A DNA stretch of 64,000 nt, taken from positions 84,501 to 148,500 of the forward strand of contig JAXBDG010000011.1 in assembly GCA_036320915.1 (NCBI GenBank). The letters are read 5' to 3'. The stretch's first letter is position 1. Every line of letters starts with the position of its first letter. Origin of the DNA: Linnemannia elongata. Its lineage: Eukaryota; Mortierellomycota; Mortierellomycetes; Mortierellales; Mortierellaceae. The notes beneath the pieces are model-generated. The model had not been told where the DNA came from, made no database searches, and worked only from the letters and a program-made list of their open reading frames with translations. Both the position numbers and the translations under genes were made by a program. Positions 55,523 through 64,000 of this stretch are shown here, piece by piece.

Positions 55523-57358
55523 TCAAAAGAACATGCCAAAGAGTCCCTTCAAAGTACCAGACCTAGGTTCTACCTGAGCCCGATGCTTTAGCCTCAACGA
55601 CTTCAACCTCTCCTCAGCACCAGTATGGCCATGCGCAAACGCCTGTGTATACCACTGTCTCGCCTTCAAGTCATCCTGAACAACACCCGTCCCTTCCTCA
55701 AACATCTGTCCGATTTCGTAATGCGCCTGTGCGTCCCCTAGGTGCGCCGCCTTCAGGTACCAATCCATCGCGCCCGAGTAGTTCCGATCCTTCTCTGGGA
55801 TACGACCCCCTTGGCCTGAAACTAGCAATGACCCAAGGGCCAACTGAGCAGGGATATAGTTTCGCGCGGCGGCCTTGAGGTACCAAGACTGGGCCTCGTC
55901 TGGGTTCTCATGGGTGCCATGACCTTCCTCGTACAGCTTGCCCAACATGTATGGAAACACTGGCTCTCCTTCCTGAGCTGCAGCCTTGCGGAACCATTCT
56001 TCGGCCATGGCGTAGTCCTGTTGAACGCCCTCACCAAGGTAGTACAGAATGCCGACACTGTACTGCGCCAAGTCATACTCCTGCTCTGCTGCCTTGAGGT
56101 ACCAATCCATCGCCGCCTTGGAGTCCTTTTTAAGATCGCTGCTGCCATGGCGGTACAGGTTTCCTAGCGCAACCTGCGCCTCGGGATCGCCTTGATCCGC
56201 CCACGTGATCGTCTCGTTGGCGCTCTTGAGCTTCGTCGGATTGCCGCATTCCCTTTCATTAAGCTTGCCGTACTCCTGGGGGGCTCGTCCTTGGTTGGTA
56301 TTGCTTGCGAGTTGAATATCCGTCGGGGTTTCGGATGCGCATTGAGGGTTGCGAGCGTAGTTCTTATATTTGTGGGGTTCGAGACGCTTGAGTGCCTCTT
56401 CCGGGACGTCGATATGGTTGTAATTGGCCAATGCCTCTTCCACCAGTCCATATTGCGGGTTCCGTAGGGCTGCATTGTGCTGGTCCTGGTTATTGGTTGT
56501 CGCCTGGGAGTTGGTTGCTTCTGCCAATGACTCGAACGATGACGTCTCCAGGGGGGCGTTAGATGTGACACGGATTCCTCGTTGCTGCCTCACCGTGGGA
56601 GCCTCCGGGGTGAACTTGGAGTAAAAGGAGGAGGGTGAGGGTGAGGAGGAAAGGCTCTTGGTGGGATTGGAGAACAGCAACGAGAAAAACGATCCCTGAG
56701 GGGTTGTCTCATTCGATGACACTGAAGAAACATTTGGTGTTATGTCCAAGAGTAATGCTTGAGGTGCAGAACTGTGTGTTGTCGGGATCGGTGGTGGTGA
56801 TGTTGGTGTCGGAGGTACTTTGGAAAATCGTTGTGGGGTTACTTTCTGCTTTGTTGGCGACTTTAATGATTTTGAAGCGGAGCCTCGGGACGAAGTCACC
56901 CTCTTACTGACAGTGCTCGTTAATCCATAGACTTGATCGTCATCATCATCTTCGTGAACAACAACCTCCAAGGTGGCTCCTGGAACTGCGGCAATTCGAA
57001 GAGGGTCAAGACTATCATTCAATTGCGAAAAAGGATATAGCCTCAGTCTTTTTTTGAATGCAAACTTGGGATCGAAAAAAGGGGGAGGTTCGGCCAGCCA
57101 ACACAAGACTTACACTTTGAATTCAGGACCCTTGAGGAAAGGGATAGCTTTTGTTCCATATTGGAGGTAGAGTGCATCACGAAAGACCATGATAATGTCG
57201 CTCCAGAGCACGACCTCCTGACCGGTGGTCGTGTCCTTGTGGGTTGCGATGTCGACTGTCTTGTTTTGGCTGGCAAGTCGAATTGCTTGGACTCCTTCGC
57301 GTGAGGTGCTTGAGGCCATAAGGGCCAGGGTCTCTTTGACAAGGTTCTCGTCGCTCAT
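55523..57358 (-). CDS. Sel1-repeat protein D with unknown N-terminal module
   Basis: Exon 1 (57114-57358, start MSDENLVKETLALMASS) contains KDTTTGQEVVLWSDIIMVF and AIPFLKGPEFK; the gtaagt donor is phase 2. Exon 2 from 57011 continues LDPLRIAAVPGATLEVVV. The intron is 102 nt. A long Ser/Thr/Pro-rich linker (about 300 residues) precedes roughly six Sel1 repeats starting TWADQGDPEAQVALGNLYRH, with DSKAAMDWYLKAAEQEYDLA, GEGVQQDYAMAEEWFRKAAA, GHGTHENPDEAQSWYLKAAA and GTGVVQDDLKARQWYTQAFA, and a basic tail ending LKGLFGMFF. The longest of the four. Role unknown. Confidence 0.88.
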
Positions 57359-57798
57359 TGCGGCTGGAGAGGATTGTGGTATTTTCAGGTGTTGGGGTGA
57401 TGTAAATGAGGAGATGAAAAAGAATGTGAGATGATGAAATGGAAAAGCTGAAAAAGGTAAAATTTGACCTCCGACCAGAAACGAGAACAAAAAAAAAATG
57501 GTATTGCGGCGCCAATGGTCAATGAGCCCTTTTTGTGTGAATATTGCACTCTTAGCAGACAAACATGCGCCTGCATGAAATTTTCCCTTCAATCGACTCT
57601 TATTCCTTTCTGAAAAAGGCCACTCCCCCTTTCATGATCCAGGCTCTTTCCAACGATCGATTGCCTTTTTTCCTCCTCTTCTTTTAGTCCACATGGTACG
57701 TTTAATTAGTAAGAAGACACCTGAACATCTATAAGTTACAAAATTCATGTACAGTACTACCGATCACCAAGTAATTGAATGTTGCCGCGGAGCGAGTC

Positions 57799-57836
<38 letters not shown>

Positions 57837-58268
57837 GGGATCAAACAATCTCATAGTCGATAGTCGAGGAGTGGTAGGCACCTTGATAAAATTCGCGTGG
57901 TGGCGCGACATCACAAATACAGCGCGAAAATTTTAGCGCACAACCTGAAGGAGCGTTTTGATTTGAACAGTGATGAGTTTTTTCGTTTCACTACTATCAA
58001 TCACTCCAGGCCTTGACAGTACCAGCTTGTTGGTAGCCATGGCCCTCCCTCTTCTAGAATTCCTAGTGGCCCTCAAGCATCACTTCAGACTCTTCCTCAC
58101 ATTCTGCGCCTTACTCTTGCCTTTCAAATCCACGTGCGACAATAGGTTCTGTCAAGGCTTTCCTTTATGTAACAAGTTTCTGGTATGGAAGGCCCACTTT
58201 TATACTTATAGTCTAAACAGAGGTGCGTAGGAAGGAAGATCCAGTAACGCGTGTTGATATTGCTCCTA
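57359..58268. other. Intergenic upstream of Sel1 gene D
   Basis: Contains a run of 31 A at 57803-57833. Open frame 57970-58230 lacks domain features and is not called. Confidence 0.5.
57803..57833. repeat. Poly-A tract (31 A)
   Basis: Homopolymer followed by six to seven G, in intergenic DNA. Confidence 0.9.
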
Positions 58269-60069
58269 CTACTTGAGATGGAAGCTGTTACGGGTGATAC
58301 CTCGCTTGGTATTCGTCTTTTGTTTAGACTCTGCGTCCTTGAGTTTGGCAGCCCGTCCGACCAGTGAGGCAATCATCTCGTTGTACCGCTCATTGTCCAT
58401 GATCATCTGCTCTCGCTGGTCCAGCCAGTACGTGAGTTCGTCCGATGCCTGGCGTGTCAGATCTGTCAACTTTGCGATAATGTCCTTCATCTCCTCCCCC
58501 GAGTATGCTCCCAGCGATTCTACAAGTGATTAAGGTACAAGAATGAGTGAGTGAATAAGGGCAACATAACATCTATGAACTGTTTAAAGTGGAGGCAAAT
58601 AAATGCGTCGAAAAATACCTCGTGTGAATTGGCAGTAGGCGGCGGTGGCAGCGAGATCAAGTGGTTTGCGTTCGGCAACAGCCTCGGTGCCCATAATCAG
58701 AGGAGATGACACTTTAGATCTTGACGCCAAGGGGGTTGTCGCAGAATGAGGTGTTGAAGATGAAGGTACTGAAACAGGGTTCTATTTCATTAAGTGTAAA
58801 AAATATGAAAATAGCATGAGAGAAGAGTTCACCATCACTTGCCTTAAAGATGCACGACCAAGTTGAACCATGTGATTACCTGCTCTTTCGTGACGACCAG
58901 TCCCAAAGAGGCATAATACTCCTTGCGGAGAGTCGAGTACTTCCACTGGAACTGAGGTGCATCCGACGAGGAATCCACTATGGACAACGTTGATTTGGAC
59001 TGCACACTACTCCTGTTGCTGCTGCTGTGCTGATGCCCGCCCTGGAATGAGGATTCACAAAGCGAAGTCCACAATTCCTGATCCGAGAGAATAGAAGTGA
59101 CGTCCAGACTGTCCAGATCCGTGTTCAACAATCCTCCTACCTCTGCTGCGGATTCGTCGAATGGGTATAAGACCGATAACTTATCGATGACATAGTTCTC
59201 GACCTGACGCGAGTTCACAGCATTGAAGTCCGGCGCCGTCTAAATTATGTATTGGAAACGATGTTAATAAATAACATCAAGCGGTTGCTGGAGGCGACAA
59301 ACGCGCAACATAGGAACTACCAAGCAAGATCAATTACCTCAACAGGGACAGCGGGTTCTGGTGGCGGTGCAGGGGCAGACACTTCAGGCTGGACGGGTTC
59401 CGACGACGATGCTGCAAAGGGATCATCATCAGCATTGGCGTTGCCACTCGCAAAGTCGCCACTTCCTCCAAAGTCTCCAAAGTCGTCCGAGTTCTGGAAC
59501 CCATCATCGCCGAAATCATTAAAGTCGCCAAAATCATCATCGCCACCGTCTCCTGCAGCCTGAACTTGACCAAAGTCTCCAAATCCATCATCATCAGCTG
59601 CTCCTGCAAAAGGATCATCTCCTGCCGTTGTTGGTGCTGTACCAAAGTCTCCGAAGCCGTCATCATCGTCGTTATTGTCTTCTACCCCTGCTGCTGTACT
59701 TGTAGCACCAAAGGCATCTTGAGGGGCGGCAGTTCCAAAGTCTCCAAATCCGTCATCATCATCGTTATCGTGTCCTGTTGCTGTCGCTGTCACAGGCGCC
59801 GTGGCGGCGACGGTGCCAAAGTCTCCGAAGCCATCATCACCATCGCCTTCGATTGATGTGCTTATAACACCGTTCTCGTGTTTCCCTGTATCAGTATCAC
59901 TCCCTGCTCCTACTATTGCTGTTACTGGTGGCGGTGTTGTTGCTGTGGGTGTGGTGTCGAACTCGAGACCCATCAGGTCTTCAGATGGGCTTTTGGGAGC
60001 AGGCGAATGAGTGTCTGTGAGAGTAGATGACCCTGTTGAGTCGTCCTTGTGGTCGTTCAGTTCGTCCAT
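58269..60069 (-). CDS. Aftiphilin/Laa2-like AP-1 (gamma-ear) accessory protein
   Basis: Four exons. Exon 1 (start MDELNDHKDDSTGSS, 60069) is acidic and disordered and carries repeated GFGDFG-type motifs (DDGFGDFGT four times, then DDDFGDFNDFGDDG and SDDFGDFGGSGDF). In aftiphilin and yeast Laa2 such motifs bind the gamma-ear of AP-1 and GGA adaptors. Exon 2 encodes TAPDFNAVNSRQVENYVIDK, DQELWTSLCESSF and FQWKYSTLRKEYYASLGLV, similar in style to the conserved C-terminal box of aftiphilin-type proteins. Exon 3 is Ser-rich (NPVSVPSSSTPHS) and exon 4 is a charged coiled coil (ESLGAYSGEEMKDIIAKLTD) ending at 58269. It probably acts in clathrin/AP-1 traffic at the trans-Golgi network. The assignment rests on motif type and layout. 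Confidence 0.65.
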
Positions 60070-60419
60070 GGAGGGTTGTTTTGTAGTCGTCTGTGTTGCT
60101 GCCTGAAGTGTTGGGATGGCGGACTTGGAGTTGGTCTTGAGGGTCGTGGGCGAAAAAGAGCAAAAAGAAGGACGAGAACAAAAAAATGTGCACGAATAAA
60201 AAAGGGGGTCTCGATGTGCGCGTGGAAGTCGGACGGGACACTTGGAAGCAAAAGGGCGCTCGCAGCTTCTTGGATGGCCACACGTGACTGTTTCGATCTA
60301 AGTGTGAAAAGAAAAAAAAAAGCGCCACCGATCGAATCGGCTCTTCACCTCTTCACTTCCGCATTTAAACACGAAACAGGACGAGAGACCATTGAAGACA
60401 CCAAGAGCAAAAGGAAAGC
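60070..60419. promoter_or_regulatory. Divergent promoter, aftiphilin-like gene / POP4
   Basis: 350 bases between divergent start codons; no TATA box assigned. Confidence 0.45.
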
Positions 60420-61470
60420 ATGGAGAATCAGAACAGGCCAGAACTCAGTCTGTACAGCAGACTGCCAGAGAACGTCAGCATCACTGCCGGACTCGATGTC
60501 GAGGTACTTTCATTCACTCTTTCGTTGCAGAAGAACTCTGCTGGCATCAACGCAGTCTCATAGCCCAGGTAGCGTACTCACAACGACACACTCATATTGT
60601 TCAACATCAATTTAGCTGGGTGCAGAGACAACAGGATCCTCAAAACAACAACCCTTCATTCCAGGATACGTCGAGAATTCAGTCGTAGACGGTTTCGAGG
60701 CCGACAAGGTGTTCTCCCAAAAGGTCAAAAACAAGGTCTTCAACCTCGACAACCCCAGTAAAGCCGTCGCCGATGCCAAAGACGCCCAACGTCGACGCAA
60801 ACGTGCCAACAAAGCTAAAGTCCTTACCGCCAAGGAGAAGCGCCAGCTCAACGTCTACGACATCCCATTGGCTTCACGGAAATATGAACTGTTTGAACCG
60901 TTGCATGAGTTGTGGAAGGGATATGTTGAGGAATTGTTTGGAACCTCCAATCCTCTGGCATTTACTCAAAAGTTGCTCAAAGCCGATTTCCATGGCGCCA
61001 TCATCACAGGTAAGCCCGCCTTCAGCATGGATATGGCAATTTAAACGACAATAACTCAACATTCAAGACACTTCTATGCTTGGAACTAACCAACCAATCT
61101 TTGCCTCATTATGCTGTTCCTGTCATTGATAGTCGCGCGGTCAAAATGCCCAACGTTTATTGGAGTCAGCGGGATCGTGGCACAGGAGACTGAGAACGTG
61201 TTCAAGATCATCACACCCAACAACGCCCTGCGTGGTACGTATAACCTTTCGACTTACTAGTGCGCATTATTTACCTCACTGAATTTTCGCAACACTCCTC
61301 TCCTAACTTAAATGTCTTCATTTGACGCAATAGTGGTACCCAAGGTGAACAGCGTATTTACGATCCACATCAGGAACTCTTTGTTTACACTTCACGGAAA
61401 TCAGTTCCGCTACCGGGCGTCACAGCGAAGTTCCAAAAAGTTCAAATCACGACCCACCATCGACCTCTAG
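60420..61470 (+). CDS. POP4: RNase P/MRP subunit POP4 (Rpp29)
   Basis: A protein subunit of nuclear RNase P and RNase MRP, for tRNA 5' and rRNA processing. Exon 1 (60420-60503) is MENQNRPELSLYSRLPENVS to GLDVE. Exon 2 from 60616 reads LGAETTGSSKQQPFIPGYVE, then a basic stretch KDAQRRRKRANKAKVLTAKE, then the POP4 core: YELFEPLHELWKGYVEELFG and KADFHGAIIT. Exon 3 gives VARSKCPTFIGVSGIVAQET and NVFKIITPNNALR, and exon 4 VVPKVNSVFTIHIRNSLFTL, HGNQFRYRASQR and the stop at 61470. This is the Rpp29 Sm-like barrel with the usual LLKADFHGA and GIVAQET signatures. All phases match. Confidence 0.93.
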
Positions 61471-61622
61471 ATCACCATCAATACTCCCCCACTCCTTCTT
61501 CAGTCTTTCACATTTTTGCATTTTTTCCATCCTGTAATATACGAATCCGCTTTCTTTCACAGCAACAATACACCTTTAATTTCGCTCTTTTTACACACAT
61601 GTTGTCTAATCCATCTACAGCC
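61471..61622. terminator. Convergent 3' ends, POP4 / CaM kinase
   Basis: 152-base spacer between convergent stop codons, so the transcripts probably overlap. CTTTAATTTCGC and a TTTTTACAC stretch are the only AT-rich elements seen. Confidence 0.35.
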
Positions 61623-63860
61623 TTAAGGAGGCGACGCTAAAACATGGGAGACATCTTCAGGTTGCGGCCGCCGCATAAGCTCATCCTGCAGTCCACGGAA
61701 CTTGTTGGCCGCCTTGACAGCCTGGATCGCGTTCCGGAATCGTCGGCGCGCCTGCATACGTGCCTTCATATTCGGCAACAGGTCGTGTTGTGGCATAGTC
61801 GCAGACTCTACTCCGTCCATGTCCATTGACACGTCTTCATGGATGTTGACATTGCCATTTGCATTGGCGGTGGCGTTTGTGGAGTATGGGTATTGTTGTG
61901 GTAGTGGGAGTGGAGGGAGTGGGCGCTGGATATGCTGGTATGTCGGCTGTTGTACTGGATTTTGTGGATACTGGTAGTGTTGTAAGTAGTGATCCATACC
62001 AGTGGTGGCCGCTGCGGTCGGTGCTGCTGGTTGTTTCTGTTGGTTTTGTGTGAGCCAAGGATGATCCAATGCCTGTACGGCCGTCATTCGCTCGTTCGGG
62101 TTCGCGATCAGCAATGCCCTCACAAACGCCCTTGCTATCATCAAAAAGAAACACCAACGTGTTAAAACGTCAGTTGCACATTCAGCATCAGATTCAAGAA
62201 GATTCACCATAAAAAAAGAGAGAGGCATTAGGTACCAGTATCACTGATCCCATCCCAAGCCTCTGGCGGTTCAAAGGAGTACTCCGACTTGATGATCGCA
62301 TGCATCTCATCGACAGTGTTCTGTCGGTCAAAGGGCGTATATCCACTCAGCAAGAAGAACGTGATCACGCCAATCGCCCACATGTCCACCGGTTTCCCGT
62401 GTCCCGACTTTTGTAGAATCTCCGGTGCCTATCATTGGTGAAGTGGAATAAAAAGAAGTAAGAAAACCACAAGAGTGAATTTCAATGCGTTAGACCACGA
62501 AGAGCACGAAGAGCACGAAAAAGGACAAGTTAAAAGGTGCATATTACGGTCCGTGTGGTTAATGAATGTGAGAGGGGGAAGTTACCATGTAGCCAGGAGT
62601 GCCGCATGTGGTGGTGAGGAGATCAAATTTTTCTTTGTCGATGATCTTTGACAGTCCAAAATCAGCAATCAGCAGCTCACTGTCCTCTGCTTCTGTCTTG
62701 AACAGCAAGTTCTCCGGCTAATTCGTGTTGAAAGGAAGAAACGATTCAATGTTAGTGCTTCTTTCTCAAATTGATGTAGATGTAATATATCTTCCTGAAC
62801 AATCGCCTCTATTCATCAATTGACTTTGCTCAGCGGTTTACCTTTAAATCTAAAACGGAACACAAGTGAGAGAAATGAAAAATTGAGTATTAGGTTTTGC
62901 AAGCATCGACGAGAATCTCACTAGAAAACCACACACACAACACGCACCATCGAAAAAAAGTTACCTCGATGGACAATCTCCTTGCTGTGGAGGTAGGCAA
63001 CACCTTGACAGATAGTTCGGACAAGCTGAGCAGCATCATGCTCATAGTAACTGCCTTTTCTACAGATCCTGTCAAACAACTCTCCTCCCTCTGCCAACTC
63101 TGTCACCAGGTACACTATTTTTTTTTCAATCATCATTCGCCGAGCAAGAACACAAATATAAAAAAATGAAATTAGTTTCATCTGCATACCCTTTCCACCT
63201 CTGGCGCCTCATCCCGCCTTCTTCAAAAGACAAAAAAAAAACACAAAGGAGCGTACGGTTGTTGAGAGTCTCGAAGTAGTCGGTGAGAGTGAGGATATTG
63301 GCATGCCCTACAGATATTTGACCCAGAACCGCAATCTCGTTCCGGATCATGTTCTCCTTGCCCTGCATCAGCTTCTTGCTAATCACCTTTACCGCATATC
63401 TCTTTCCTGACTCTATCTATTCAAGGAGAAGGAAGGTTAAAGGAAGAGAAGAAGCATGAGGGAGGAAGAAATAAGGAAGGAAGTTCGGAGTAACGAGATC
63501 CATTGAGCTGTTGAAGGTGTGTTTCTTCCTGAATTGATGCGATCGAAGGCAGCTATAGTGGTGCTGGGAAGAGGTCCCTTGCCCTTGACTTACATGAACC
63601 GCCTCTATGTAGGCCACATCAATTAGAAAATAAAGAACGGAAAATGGTCAGTATTTTTTTTTACGCACGTTTGTCAACACAACCAAAAAAAAAAAAAAAA
63701 AAAATCAGTGAACGAGCAAGGTTTGCACTCCACCTGTTTTCCTGTACTACCATCGACTCTTTTCAGAGTTTACAAAAAACATACCTCGCACGGTGGCATA
63801 GGTGCCTTCGCCGAGCACGCGACCCGTCTTGTACTTGCAGGGGACCACAGTTGCCGCCAT
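61623..63860 (-). CDS. Calcium/calmodulin-dependent protein kinase (CaMKI-like)
   Basis: A Ser/Thr kinase of fungal CMK type. Exons in order: start ATG 63860 with YKTGRVLGEGTYATVR (glycine loop); an 11-nt microexon (63594-63604, EAVH); IESGKRYAVKVISKK (VAIK-type Lys) to DYFETLNN; LYLVTELAEGGELFDRICRK to LHSKEIVHR; an 8-nt microexon (62842-62849, DLK); PENLLFKTEAEDSELLIADF, the DFG-type GLSKIIDKEK and CGTPGYM; APEILQKSGHGKPVDMWAIG to FEPPEAWDGISDT; and a last exon with ARAFVRALLIANPNERMTAV, ALDHPWLTQ, a Gln/Pro-rich linker and KARMQARRRFRNAIQAVKAA, a basic amphipathic helix that fits an autoinhibitory/calmodulin-binding segment. HRD splits across the 8-nt exon. The activation loop has TTTCGTPGYM. 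Confidence 0.92.
62842..62849 (-). other. 8-nt microexon of CaM kinase (DLK of HRDLKPEN)
   Basis: ATTTAAAG between acceptor gttttag and donor gtaaac. With the last G of the previous exon it gives Asp-Leu-Lys. Without it the catalytic loop cannot be completed. The flanking introns are 115 nt (62850-62964) and 124 nt (62718-62841). Confidence 0.85.
63594..63604 (-). other. 11-nt microexon of CaM kinase
   Basis: AGGCGGTTCAT between acceptor cctacatag and donor gtaagt. It bridges TYATVR and IESGKRYAVK in phase, giving the CaMK pattern VREAVHIESGKRYAVK. Confidence 0.8.
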
Positions 63861-64000
63861 ACCGTCAATGATGGTTTGAAGAAGTTAGAGGGAATAAACT
63901 GAAAGACTGATGGAGAATGATAAAAGAGCAAGAGAGAGACGGTTGGGCGAAGTAGAAAAAAATTAAGGGTATGTTCTATCGGTTGTAGTCAAGGTGGAAT
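63861..64000. promoter_or_regulatory. CaM kinase 5' region
   Basis: 140 bases upstream of the start codon to the window edge; nothing specific is seen. Confidence 0.35.

Overview
This window looks like nuclear DNA from an early-diverging filamentous fungus, most likely Mortierellomycota (Mortierella/Linnemannia-like). That placement is inference. It rests on many short GT-AG introns (mostly 50-150 nt), on deep eukaryotic genes (RFWD3, RECQ5, TAF10, Elongin-A, SPT2, POP4, PIP5K, CaMK), on fungal families (DUF2985, Sel1/HCP-like proteins, RCR-like PY protein) and on many homopolymer and microsatellite tracts. No rRNA, tRNA, CRISPR array or prokaryotic feature was recognised.

Layout. 1-2.5 kb: no gene. 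2.5-5.5 kb (-): RFWD3-type RING/WD40 ubiquitin ligase. 5.8-7.7 kb (-): pseudouridine-5'-phosphatase-like HAD hydrolase, sharing a divergent promoter with a RECQ5-type helicase (8.1-11.5 kb, +). 12.0-14.2 kb (+): DUF2985 membrane protein. 14.4-20.4 kb: a detoxification-like stretch on the minus strand with GST1, an eight-exon aldo/keto reductase, a degenerate remnant and GST2. 22.3-24.8 kb (-): Sel1 gene A, interrupted by an in-frame stop, and a broken Sel1 remnant. 24.8-27.9 kb: nothing supported. 27.9-32.1 kb (-): PIP5K. 35.6-37.3 kb (+): Pro/Ser/Gln-rich PY-motif protein. 37.6-42.1 kb: TAF10 (-) and Elongin-A (+), divergent. 42.9-43.7 kb (-): small single-pass PY-motif protein. 44.7-47.0 kb (+): SPT2 chromatin protein. 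47.6-48.6 kb: decayed Tc1/mariner transposase. 48.9-57.4 kb (-): GST3 and Sel1 genes B, C and D. 58.3-60.1 kb (-): aftiphilin/Laa2-like AP-1 accessory protein. 60.4-61.5 kb (+): POP4. 61.6-63.9 kb (-): CaM kinase.

The most notable structure is a block of about 4.1-4.6 kb, GST plus Sel1 gene plus intergenic DNA, present twice about 29 kb apart (about 19.65-24.2 kb and 48.94-53.07 kb). The two GSTs differ at only 3 of 251 residues while the linked Sel1 genes and spacers have diverged clearly, which suggests gene conversion. Copy A's Sel1 gene carries an in-frame TAG. All four Sel1 genes share an N-terminal module I do not recognise, split in each by a phase-2 intron at the same place and joined to Sel1 repeats. 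It is the best candidate here for something undescribed.

Gene structure is also notable. There are microexons of 8 and 11 nt in the CaM kinase (the 8-nt one encodes the DLK of the catalytic HRDLKPEN loop), an 18-nt microexon in the aldo/keto reductase, a first exon whose only coding codon is ATG in the PY-motif gene, and a GC-AG first intron in SPT2. Exon coordinates were read by eye from splice signals and reading frame and have no transcript support.
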